The notes under the pieces: generated by a model
Told to the model about the DNA's origin: nothing
The model's input: only the letters and a program-made list of their open reading frames with translations
Databases searched by the model: none
Position numbers and translations under genes: made by a program
In this document: piece after piece, positions 29,184-37,880 of the stretch
Layout: each line of letters begins with the position of its first letter
How positions within the stretch are numbered: position 1 is the stretch's first letter
Assembly (NCBI RefSeq): GCF_905175375.1
Contig: NZ_CAJIMS010000001.1
Coordinates: 1,054,001 to 1,118,000 of the forward strand
Direction: 5' to 3'
Source of the DNA: Chryseobacterium aquaeductus
GTDB taxonomy: Bacteria > Bacteroidota > Bacteroidia > Flavobacteriales > Weeksellaceae
DNA length: 64,000 bases

Positions 29184-29213
29184 CGCTTAATTGCGCTCGG
29201 TTTTCTCTTTGTG
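29184..29213 (-). other. 23S rRNA processing stem (5' arm; 3' arm at 26313-26346)
   Basis: CGCTTAATTGCGC (29184-29196) is a perfect complement of GCGCAATTAAGCG (26334-26346), and TCTCTTTGTG (29204-29213) pairs with CACAAAGAGA (26313-26322). The two sets enclose 23S as a long duplex, the expected RNase III substrate for releasing pre-23S. Confidence 0.8.
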
Positions 29214-29322
29214 ATATTTTTACCGTTAATGTCAATGATCTTTAATTTCTTTCTGCTCGTCTGATAATGGATATTTGTTTTGGCTCTATCCATTCTACTT
29301 TTAAATCAAACTCGCAAAACTG

Positions 29323-29396
29323 TGGAGAATAAGGGAGTCGAACCCTTGACCTCCTGCGTGCAAGGCAGGCGCTCTAGCCAGCTGAGCTAATTCCCC
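29323..29396 (-). tRNA. tRNA-Ala (UGC)
   Basis: Cloverleaf on the minus strand: acceptor GGGGAAT with ATTCTCC, D-arm AGCTCAGCTGG, anticodon stem CCTGC..GCAGG with loop CTTGCAC (anticodon TGC), and TTCGACTCC in the T-arm. It lies in the 16S-23S spacer. Confidence 0.97.
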
Positions 29397-29401
29397 CTCT
29401 A

Positions 29402-29477
29402 GTGGTTGTTGGTTGTTGGTTTTCAGTTGTCGGTTTTCACCATCAACTATTAGCTATCAACCATCAACTATAATTAG
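29402..29477. repeat. Low-complexity repeat between the two spacer tRNAs
   Basis: GGTTGTTGGTTGTTGG on one side and CCATCAACTATTAGC, ATCAACCATCAACTA on the other form an imperfect inverted pair. The CCATCAAC/AACTATC words are the same ones found inside the 5' coding end of metZ and, as TTGTTAG, at 37434-37475. Confidence 0.6.
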
Positions 29478-29551
29478 TAGTCTCGGGCAGGCTCGAACTG
29501 CCGACCTCTACATTATCAGTGTAGCGCTCTAACCAGCTGAGCTACGAGACT
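29478..29551 (-). tRNA. tRNA-Ile (GAU)
   Basis: Acceptor AGTCTCG with CGAGACT, D-arm AGCTCAGCTGG, anticodon stem CTACA..TGTAG with loop CTGATAA (anticodon GAT), T-arm GTTCGAGCC. First tRNA after 16S. Confidence 0.97.
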
Positions 29552-29771
29552 TCATTTAATTTTAAATTTTAAATTTTGAATTTTAAATTAATTTTCAAAT
29601 CTAAAATCTATCATTTATAATCTAAAATCTCTCTCCCTCTGATACTAATTTCTAGTGGGTTTTGTATTTTTATAATATAAGCAACCGAGTAAAAAACTAA
29701 AACGTCTCTTTAAGTAAGCACATGATACTTTTAAGTACCTTTTGTTTGTTTAACGTCTAATGACGCTCTAA

Positions 29772-31287
<1,516 letters not shown>

Positions 31288-31429
31288 ATGTTTGTCCGCA
31301 CTCACTCAAAGTTATTAACGTTCTAGTCTTTTCCTTACTTGGTTGTTATATCTATTTTTCAATGATCTCTCCTCTCTCGCTTCCCCAGCTGCCCTTTTCT
31401 GTCGTTGGACGTTGCCGTATTTGCGTGTG

Positions 31430-31461
31430 CAAAAGTAATAATTTATTCTGTTATGACCAAA
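31430..31461 (-). promoter_or_regulatory. rRNA promoter, proximal
   Basis: TTTG (31461-31458), a 20-nt spacer, then TACTTTTG (31437-31430): a full match to TAnnTTTG, about 150 nt before 16S. Confidence 0.75.
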
Positions 31462-31558
31462 TGTTTTTTGAAGAAATTTTAAAGTTTTTTAAGTAACCCT
31501 AAACACCCTTTTTTCAAACACCTAATCTCCTACTCCTGCGCTCCCCGTATTGGGATTG

Positions 31559-31589
31559 CAAAGATACAAATCTTTTTTAATCTCACAAA
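31559..31589 (-). promoter_or_regulatory. rRNA promoter, middle
   Basis: TTTG (31589-31586), a 19-nt spacer, then TATCTTTG (31566-31559), a full consensus match, 129 bp upstream of the proximal promoter. Confidence 0.75.
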
Positions 31590-31705
31590 TTTTATCTCGC
31601 AAAAAATGTAAAAGTTTTTTCGATTTATATACCTCTTCTAAAGTAACATAAACTAACGCCCTAAGGCTCTCCTGCGCTACCAAAATACTCTCGTTTTCAG
31701 TGGGG

Positions 31706-31737
31706 CAAAGATAGAAACTTTCACCCAACACACCAAA
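31706..31737 (-). promoter_or_regulatory. rRNA promoter, distal
   Basis: TTTG (31737-31734), a 20-nt spacer, then TATCTTTG (31713-31706), 147 bp upstream of the middle promoter and with the same -7 box. Confidence 0.75.
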
Positions 31738-32019
31738 CTAATTTAACATAAAATTGATCTTTAATTCATATTTAATCCTAATTCACTGAAACACTGAAGC
31801 AAAAAATTTTGATCGGGAGTGTGATTGGGACTTGTGCAAAGTTTTTTGGTGGAAAGTGAGATGTTGGAGGGTGGGAGTGTTGTAGTTTGTGATAAAATGA
31901 TGATAAACCTACAGAAATATAATGCAGAGAAAGATATAATTGATTCTCCTAATAATATTTATGGGATTAGATGCTAAGGAAAAAATATTATTATACTACC
32001 CGTTGTGCATTTTGAATTA

Positions 32020-32144
32020 TTGTCTTTCCAAAATAAGTGAAATCGAAGATTCGACGTAGTCAAACAGCTTTATATAGCTTGATTTCAGTATTTTTTTTCA
32101 CTTCTTCGTATAACCTTGCGTTTTTTTATCGCTAGGAAAGACAA
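32020..32144. repeat. 125-bp palindromic element in the rRNA-upstream gap
   Basis: TTGTCTTTCC (32020-32029) and GGAAAGACAA (32135-32144) are perfect 10-bp inverted ends; AAGTGAAA (32035-32042) and TTTCACTT (about 32096-32103) pair inside. It contains TGAAATCGAAGATTC, a 15-nt word shared with the infA-rpmJ spacer. The rest of the 590 bp between the rRNA promoters and the M48 gene shows nothing recognisable. Confidence 0.5.
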
Positions 32145-32280
32145 AGTTTTTATAATAAATGTCATTTTTATGATAAACAATGGCATTTCATTTAGCAAAG
32201 AAATACAAAGGCTTTAATTATTAGTCGCTTGACGGTATCTGCAAAATGCACAACTGGTTTTATACTATATTATATATATA

Positions 32281-32305
32281 AAAAAAGTTCGGCAAACACC
32301 GAACT
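32281..32305 (-). terminator. Terminator of the M48 protease gene
   Basis: AGTTCGG..CCGAACT stem with TTTTTT on the minus-strand 3' side, 20 bp past the stop. Confidence 0.85.
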
Positions 32306-32326
32306 CTTCTTTATATATAGTAATAT

Positions 32327-33142
32327 CTATTTTGTAAGTTTTGATTTTGGTAGAGAGACTGCTCCGGGATCTTTCCATAGGCCATCTTTTTCAGCTAATT
32401 TCTTAATAAAATCTGCCCTTTTATTGCTATCTGGATGTGAATTGAACATTTTCTGAACCCCTGACTGCGCGGATCCGCCTTCAGAGAGTAATGCTAATTT
32501 TTTGAAAGCTGTATAAGCTCCCACAACATTATATTTATTTGATTTCATAAAGTTGTAAGAGTAAGTATCAGCCTGTGATTCTTGCTTTTTACTATGAGAG
32601 GCATCTAAAAATGCATTAGCCATTTTCCCAACTTGACTTTCACTTAACGAAGATACTGTTGAAGATGCTGATGAAGCAGCATCAATCACTGCAGCTTTTA
32701 AATATGCAGATTTTATTGCGTCTTTGGTGTCTTGGTTTTTTACGTGTCCGATCTCGTGACCGATCACTGCTAGAAGCTCGTCATCTGTCATCATGTCCAT
32801 CAAAGAAGAAAAAACACGTACACTACCATCTGCACATGCAAAAGCATTGATGTCTTTCGCTTTGTAGACTTTGTAATTCAGGTTTAATCCGTCTTGTGAT
32901 TTGTGTTTCGCAAAAAGTTTGTTGAGTCTTATTGTATAGGGATCTTTTGGGCCTGCAATAGAATTGTTATTATCCATATAGCCTACAGATTCTTTTGACA
33001 ATTTGATTGCATCTTCGTTGGTAAAAGTAAGTGCTGATGCACCTTTGGAAACTACTCCTACAGCTTTTCCCAGATTAATTTTCTGAGCTTTAACATGGCA
33101 TAATGATCCTAAAAGGATCGCACCGATAATAATTTTTTTCAT
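32327..33142 (-). CDS. M48 family zinc metallopeptidase, exported
   Basis: A 271-residue protein with signal peptide MKKIIIGAILLGSLCHVKAQ and the zinc motif HEIGH at 129-133 (LAVIGHEIGHVKNQDTK). The downstream glutamate ligand is probably in KKQESQADTYSYNFM near 185-190. The layout is like periplasmic BepA/LoiP-type M48C proteases, which degrade or help fold envelope proteins, but it has no TPR domain. Single gene with its own terminator. Confidence 0.92.
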   Translation of the reverse strand: MKKIIIGAILLGSLCHVKAQKINLGKAVGVVSKGASALTFTNEDAIKLSKESVGYMDNNNSIAGPKDPYTIRLNKLFAKHKSQDGLNLNYKVYKAKDINAFACADGSVRVFSSLMDMMTDDELLAVIGHEIGHVKNQDTKDAIKSAYLKAAVIDAASSASSTVSSLSESQVGKMANAFLDASHSKKQESQADTYSYNFMKSNKYNVVGAYTAFKKLALLSEGGSAQSGVQKMFNSHPDSNKRADFIKKLAEKDGLWKDPGAVSLPKSKLTK

Positions 33143-33191
33143 TAAATGTTTTTTTTAATGCTGCCAATTTAAGAATATTTTTCAAATAAAA

Positions 33192-33225
33192 AAATCCTTT
33201 TTCGGAGAACACCGAAAAAGGATTT
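33192..33225 (-). terminator. Terminator of the ferritin-like gene pair
   Basis: A perfect 14-bp stem AAATCCTTTTTCGG..CCGAAAAAGGATTT followed on the minus strand by a T-run. Confidence 0.9.
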
Positions 33226-33245
33226 AACTAACTATTTAAATTGTA

Positions 33246-34055
33246 TTAATCAATAAATAGAGAAGCAATTGCAGTAGCCTCAGCTCCTGTTAAAATTTCA
33301 TCGTACGCTGCTGAACCTGCTGCCGCACCGAATGCTGTAGCTGTGTTGAATCCTGCCTGCATAGTAACATCTTCGCCATTATAAACAGCGTTGGTAGCTG
33401 CCGGCATATTTCCACCGTTTGCCAATTCTATCCAACCTTTATTGGCACGCATTCTACGAACCATTGATGCGTGTCTTGCTTCTACCGAGTGGATTTGCAA
33501 AGCTGCCTGAAGAACAGTTCCGTTTGACATTACGTTTCCTGCCTGACCTTTATAAGCCCTTACTCCCGTATCTTCAAATGCCTGAGCTAATGTAAGAAAC
33601 TGCTGATAATTAGTAAAAGGTGTAAATGCTCCATTCGCTGTAAAGTCGAAAGTAGGTTTTGCAACCGGAGCGGTACCTAATGAAGTCAATGTACTTTTAA
33701 GGAATGTAACGTGAGCTGCCTCGTGTTTTGAAATTTGCTGAAAAACCACTTTGTCCGAATTGGGAATCAGGTTTGCTGTTTGCAGTCCTATTCTATAATA
33801 TTCGTCTTCTAAGTATTCTAAAGTTAGCGCTAGTTGCAATGCATCAGTCAATGCACTTTTCATTGCCAACGTTGGTTCTGATTTTGTTTCAGCTTTGGCA
33901 GAAGTTGCCAAAACACTACCTAATCCTAATGGTATTGCAGCAACTGCCGCTTTTTTACCGAATGCTGTAAGTTCGGAAAGGTTACCTAATCTTGACGTTT
34001 GTCTTGTAAATAAAGTATCGTCAGAAAGTTTATCTAGTAATTTAAGAATGTTCAT
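33246..34055 (-). CDS. Ferritin-like domain protein, exported
   Basis: The start at 34055 (MNILKLLDKLSDDTLF) gives 269 residues; the longer frame to 34172 runs into the upstream gene. An alanine-rich hydrophobic stretch (AAVAAIPLGLGSVLATSAKA) suggests export. Ferritin-like four-helix core motifs: LEYLEDEYYRIG, ISKHEAAHVTFL, QAFEDTGVRAYKG and IHSVEARHASMVRRMR, with Glu/His residues fit for a di-iron site. It is 25 bp downstream of a paralog. No characterised function; an envelope iron or oxidative-stress role is plausible only by fold. Confidence 0.85.
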   Translation of the reverse strand: MNILKLLDKLSDDTLFTRQTSRLGNLSELTAFGKKAAVAAIPLGLGSVLATSAKAETKSEPTLAMKSALTDALQLALTLEYLEDEYYRIGLQTANLIPNSDKVVFQQISKHEAAHVTFLKSTLTSLGTAPVAKPTFDFTANGAFTPFTNYQQFLTLAQAFEDTGVRAYKGQAGNVMSNGTVLQAALQIHSVEARHASMVRRMRANKGWIELANGGNMPAATNAVYNGEDVTMQAGFNTATAFGAAAGSAAYDEILTGAEATAIASLFID

Positions 34056-34080
34056 AATAATTGATTTTGAGATGAATAAT

Positions 34081-34791
34081 TTAATTAATGCCTCTTTCTT
34101 TCCAAGTAAATGGAGTCTTAATAAATCCTCCGGCTGCCGCAACGACGTCTTTTGGTTCTTTTGCCACATCAAGACCAGTTGTAGGATTTACAACATCATC
34201 ACCTGAGAAATCTGCAGATAACGGATTAATCAAATCTCTAATTGCAGATGCGTGTCTTGCTTCTACAGAAACAATTTTACCTGCAAGAACAAGATAAGTA
34301 GGGTTTGTAATATACTTACCTGCTGCGTTGTACGCTGCAACTCCAGTATCTTCTAAAGCTTTTGCAGTCGCCAAAACAGAATTTCTATCATTAAAATTCA
34401 CATTCGGATATTGAAATTCTAGGGTTGGTAATACATTTGTAGTCGCCCCTGAAATTGCTGCCTTGAAGAAATCTCTGTGAATTACCTCGTGGTGGTAAAG
34501 ATCCGTCAGAACTTCTTTCTCAACAGTAGAAATACCTGCATAGAAACTATTAACAACTTTAGTATAGAAATCAGCTTCCAGTTGTTCTAATGCATAAGCG
34601 TAGTTAAGAACACCTACATCACCTGTACCCAAATCAAATATCTTATTATCATTGTAGTCGAAGTCATCATCGTCGCAACCTACCAAAGTAAGTCCGGCTA
34701 CGGCAATACCAATGCCGCTTAGTTTTAAAAAGTTTCGTCTGCTGGTATCCAGAGTAGCTCCCTGGTTAGAAACATAAATTGGTTTTTTCAT
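34081..34791 (-). CDS. Ferritin-like domain lipoprotein with Tat-type signal
   Basis: 236 residues. The N terminus holds a twin-arginine motif and a lipobox in one signal: TSRRNFLKLSGIGIAVAG, then LVGC with the lipid cysteine at about 39 and an acidic CDDDDFD after it. Core motifs parallel the downstream paralog: ALEQLEADFYTKV, YHHEVIHRDFF, KALEDTGVAAYNA, VSVEARHASAIRDL. The folded-state Tat export fits a metal cofactor loaded in the cytoplasm. The two genes form an operon with one terminator. Confidence 0.85.
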   Translation of the reverse strand: MKKPIYVSNQGATLDTSRRNFLKLSGIGIAVAGLTLVGCDDDDFDYNDNKIFDLGTGDVGVLNYAYALEQLEADFYTKVVNSFYAGISTVEKEVLTDLYHHEVIHRDFFKAAISGATTNVLPTLEFQYPNVNFNDRNSVLATAKALEDTGVAAYNAAGKYITNPTYLVLAGKIVSVEARHASAIRDLINPLSADFSGDDVVNPTTGLDVAKEPKDVVAAAGGFIKTPFTWKERGIN

Positions 34792-35008
34792 AATATTATT
34801 TTTAGAAGGGTTTAATACTTTTAATGATATCTACGATATTAGTTTTGATTTGGTTTTCATATTTTTAAAAAAAATCAATTTTTATTAATTTAAACTTCAA
34901 AAAATATCAAAAAACATTGACACCTAAACAATTACAATACCATTACAGATAGATGTGGTATCTAAACTTCAATTTCTTTTAAAAATAAATTTTACTTATT
35001 TTTGTGAA

Positions 35009-36727
35009 ATGAGTCAAAAATGGATTTATAAAACCGAACCTGATGAAGAAACTGTTGACGGATTAAGTTCGTCACTTGGTTTTGGAACTTTTGAATCCAA
35101 ATTATTGGTTCTTAGAGGAATCGATAACTATCAGAAAGCGAGGGAATTTTTCAAACCTAATGTTCAGGATATTCACAATCCTTTTTTGATGGCAGATATG
35201 CAAAAAGCCGTGGAGCGTATCGCTACAGCCATAGAAAATGGTGAAAAAATAATGGTTTACGGAGATTATGATGTAGACGGTACTACCGCTGTAGCACTCA
35301 CGTATCTTTATTTAAGAAAAATTGTTCAGAAAAAATATCTGGATTTTTATATTCCAGACAGAAACTCTGAAGGTTACGGAATTTCTACAGAAGGAATTGA
35401 TTACGCACAAGAAAATGGTTTTTCTCTGATTATCGCCCTAGATTGTGGGATCAAGGCGATTGATATGATTAATTATGCCAAAGAAAAAGATATAGATTTT
35501 ATAATATGTGATCATCATTTACCTGGAGATGAAATTCCTGATGCAGTAGCTGTTTTAGATCCAAAAAGAACCGATTGCAGATATCCTTTTAAGGAACTTT
35601 CAGGATGTGGAGTTGGTTTTAAACTATGTCAGGGTTTAAATACAATTTACAAAATTCCGGAAACAGAATTATTTGAACTGACCGATCTGCTCGCCATCTC
35701 CATTGCCGCAGATATCGTTTCGATGACCGGAGAGAACAGAGTTTTGGCAAAGATGGGACTTAAAGTTCTCAGAAAAACACGCAACCTCGGTTTAAGACTT
35801 CTCATCCCTGATGATAAACTTTCGCATTTTGAAATTTCAAATATTGTTTTTGAAATTGCTCCAAAAATAAACGCTGCAGGAAGGATTTCTCACGGTAAAG
35901 CTGCTGTAGAATTGATGGTGTCTGACAATCTGAAACACGCGCAGCAAATTGTAGGTGACATCATGAATCTGAATGACGAAAGACGAGAACTGGACATGAA
36001 CTCTACCCTTTCTGCATTAAACCAAGTGATTGAATCTCAACAGCAAACCAAATATTCTACCATTGTCTATCATCCGGAATGGAACAAGGGCGTAATCGGA
36101 ATTGTTGCCTCAAGATTGACAGAAACTTATTACAAGCCTACTTTGGTTTTTACAGACGGAAATAATGGTGAAATGGTAGCTTCTGCAAGATCTGTATCAG
36201 ATTTTGATGTACATGAAGCCTTGGATCTTTGTTCGGAGTATTTTCTGAAATTTGGTGGTCATCACGCCGCAGCCGGACTTTCTATGGAAAAAGAAAAGTT
36301 TGAAGATTTTAAAATTAAATTTGAAAAAACGGTTGCCGAAAAAATTAAAGAACATCAAAAAGAGCCATCTATTACCATAGATTCTGACGTAGACCTTGAT
36401 GAAATCAACAGAGATTTTATCAACTTTCACAGAAAACTGGGTCCTTTTGGTCCTCAAAACATGAAACCTAATCTGGTTTTAAGAAATCAGAAAATCGCAG
36501 GTTATCTGAAAACGATGGGGAAAGACAATAATCATCTGAAGTTTTATATCAAACAAGAATCTACCGGAAGAAATGTCGAATGTGTAGGCTTTAAACTGGG
36601 GCAGTTCGCAGATGATTTTAGGAATAAATCTTTCGACATCGCATTTACTTTGGAAGAAAATCATTGGAAAGGCAATGTGACGCATTACTTGAATATAAGA
36701 GATGTAAAGTTTTTAGAAGGTGAATAA
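35009..36727 (+). CDS. recJ: Single-stranded-DNA exonuclease RecJ
   Basis: A 5'-3' ssDNA exonuclease in recombination and mismatch repair. The ATG at 35009 (MSQKWIYKTEPDEETVDGL) is chosen because a TATTTTTG promoter box ends only 5 nt before it; an upstream frame start at 34955 lies before that box. DHH motifs: VYGDYDVDGTTAVA near residues 82-95, ALDCGIKA, and CDHHLPGDE near 166-174. DHHA1 has FGGHHAAAGLSM. About 572 residues, full length. The message may be nearly leaderless. Confidence 0.95.
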   Translation: MSQKWIYKTEPDEETVDGLSSSLGFGTFESKLLVLRGIDNYQKAREFFKPNVQDIHNPFLMADMQKAVERIATAIENGEKIMVYGDYDVDGTTAVALTYLYLRKIVQKKYLDFYIPDRNSEGYGISTEGIDYAQENGFSLIIALDCGIKAIDMINYAKEKDIDFIICDHHLPGDEIPDAVAVLDPKRTDCRYPFKELSGCGVGFKLCQGLNTIYKIPETELFELTDLLAISIAADIVSMTGENRVLAKMGLKVLRKTRNLGLRLLIPDDKLSHFEISNIVFEIAPKINAAGRISHGKAAVELMVSDNLKHAQQIVGDIMNLNDERRELDMNSTLSALNQVIESQQQTKYSTIVYHPEWNKGVIGIVASRLTETYYKPTLVFTDGNNGEMVASARSVSDFDVHEALDLCSEYFLKFGGHHAAAGLSMEKEKFEDFKIKFEKTVAEKIKEHQKEPSITIDSDVDLDEINRDFINFHRKLGPFGPQNMKPNLVLRNQKIAGYLKTMGKDNNHLKFYIKQESTGRNVECVGFKLGQFADDFRNKSFDIAFTLEENHWKGNVTHYLNIRDVKFLEGE

Positions 36728-36848
36728 ATGAATTTTCCTTCGGAAATGAATGGTGAATTTTTAAAAATCATAACTACATTATTTAATCAAAAATTGACAA
36801 GCGCAGCAAATTGACTTGCAAAGCAAAATTGACAATTGACTACCACCT

Positions 36849-37433
36849 ATGAAAAAAATCGGTTTATTTTTCGGATCTTTTAATCCAATTCATATTGGTC
36901 ATTTGATATTGGCAAATTACATTCTTGAGAATTCTGATATGGATGAAATGTGGTTTGTGGTGAGTCCGCAAAATCCCTTTAAGGAAAAAAAATCGCTTCT
37001 TAAAGATCACAACCGTCTTGATATGGTGCAACTTGCCGTGAAAAACTATCCTCAAATGCGTGCTTCAAATGTAGAATTTTCATTACCAACACCAAGTTAC
37101 ACGATTGACACTTTAACGTATCTTCAGGAAAAGCATCCTGAGTATTCTTTCAGTTTGATCATGGGAGAAGACAACCTCAGCAGTCTTCACAAGTGGAAAA
37201 ATTCTGAAATACTAATTAAAAATCATCATATCATCGTTTATCCCAGAGTTTTTGATGGAGAAAAAAAAGATTCTGAATATCTTCAGCATGAAAATATCTC
37301 GATGATCAAAGCTCCGGTGATTGAACTTTCTGCAACAGAAATTCGCAATATGATTAAGGAAGGAAAAAACGTAAGACCGATGCTTCCGCCGGAGGTTTTT
37401 GAGTATCTGGACGGAAGTAGTTTTTATAAATAG
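36849..37433 (+). CDS. nadD: Nicotinate-nucleotide adenylyltransferase
   Basis: Makes deamido-NAD from nicotinate mononucleotide and ATP. The 194-residue protein carries the nucleotidyltransferase signature GSFNPIHIGH at 9-18 and the C-terminal ISATEIRNMI-type motif (LSATEIRNMIKEGK). Full length. It lies 120 bp after recJ in the same direction; the gap contains small ATTGAC repeats. Confidence 0.95.
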   Translation: MKKIGLFFGSFNPIHIGHLILANYILENSDMDEMWFVVSPQNPFKEKKSLLKDHNRLDMVQLAVKNYPQMRASNVEFSLPTPSYTIDTLTYLQEKHPEYSFSLIMGEDNLSSLHKWKNSEILIKNHHIIVYPRVFDGEKKDSEYLQHENISMIKAPVIELSATEIRNMIKEGKNVRPMLPPEVFEYLDGSSFYK

Positions 37434-37475
37434 TTGTTAGTTGTTAGTTGTTAGTTGTTAGTTGTTAGTTGTTAG
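37434..37475. repeat. Perfect heptamer microsatellite (TTGTTAG) x 6
   Basis: Six uninterrupted TTGTTAG units begin directly after the nadD stop codon and end 21 bp before the ATG of the DUF3817 gene. Perfect short tandem units of this kind are prone to strand slippage. Confidence 0.95.
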
Positions 37476-37496
37476 GCAAAATTAATTCTTAAGATT

Positions 37497-37835
37497 ATGA
37501 ATTTCCTTGAAAATCTTTTCTCAAAATATCCTCAGGATAAAGTCATCAAATGGTTTAAGCAAATATGTTTGGCAGAAGCCGTTTCGTGGTTTTTTCTTTT
37601 TACTGCAATGATCTGGATACGCGTTGATCCTGAAGGTCTTTTACCTATCATTTATATCAGTACAATTGGGAGTATTCACGGATTATTTTTTACTTTATAC
37701 CTCATCTTTTTACCTTCTATCAGAAAAATATATGCTTGGGATGACGAAGACACTGTTTTCGCATTGATTTCTGCATTCTTTCCTTTTGCCACAATTTGGA
37801 TTGATAAAAAACTGGCACGTTATGACAGGGAATAA
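37497..37835 (+). CDS. DUF3817 small membrane protein
   Basis: 112 residues with about three membrane segments (AEAVSWFFLFTAMIWI, LLPIIYISTIGSIHGLFFTLYLIF, TVFALISAFFPFATIWI). The charged residues in the first helices and the SIHGLFF segment are typical of DUF3817. No known function. Probably cotranscribed with nadD through the heptamer repeat. Confidence 0.85.
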   Translation: MNFLENLFSKYPQDKVIKWFKQICLAEAVSWFFLFTAMIWIRVDPEGLLPIIYISTIGSIHGLFFTLYLIFLPSIRKIYAWDDEDTVFALISAFFPFATIWIDKKLARYDRE

Positions 37836-37837
37836 AA

Positions 37838-37862
37838 AAAGAGGCTCTTTTGAAGCCTCTTT
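37838..37862. terminator. Bidirectional terminator
   Basis: AAAGAGGCT..AGCCTCTTT between two convergent genes, with A-run and T-rich sides serving both directions. Confidence 0.85.
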
Positions 37863-37880
37863 AAATTAAAGTTTACATTT

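Noticed and set aside
31522..31731. 69-codon minus-strand frame upstream of the rRNA operon
   Set aside because: It spans two of the three rRNA promoters and shows no family similarity.
34056..34172. Longer N terminus for the ferritin-like protein
   Set aside because: The extra 39 codons overlap the upstream paralog's coding sequence in another frame; the export-type start at 34055 is better.
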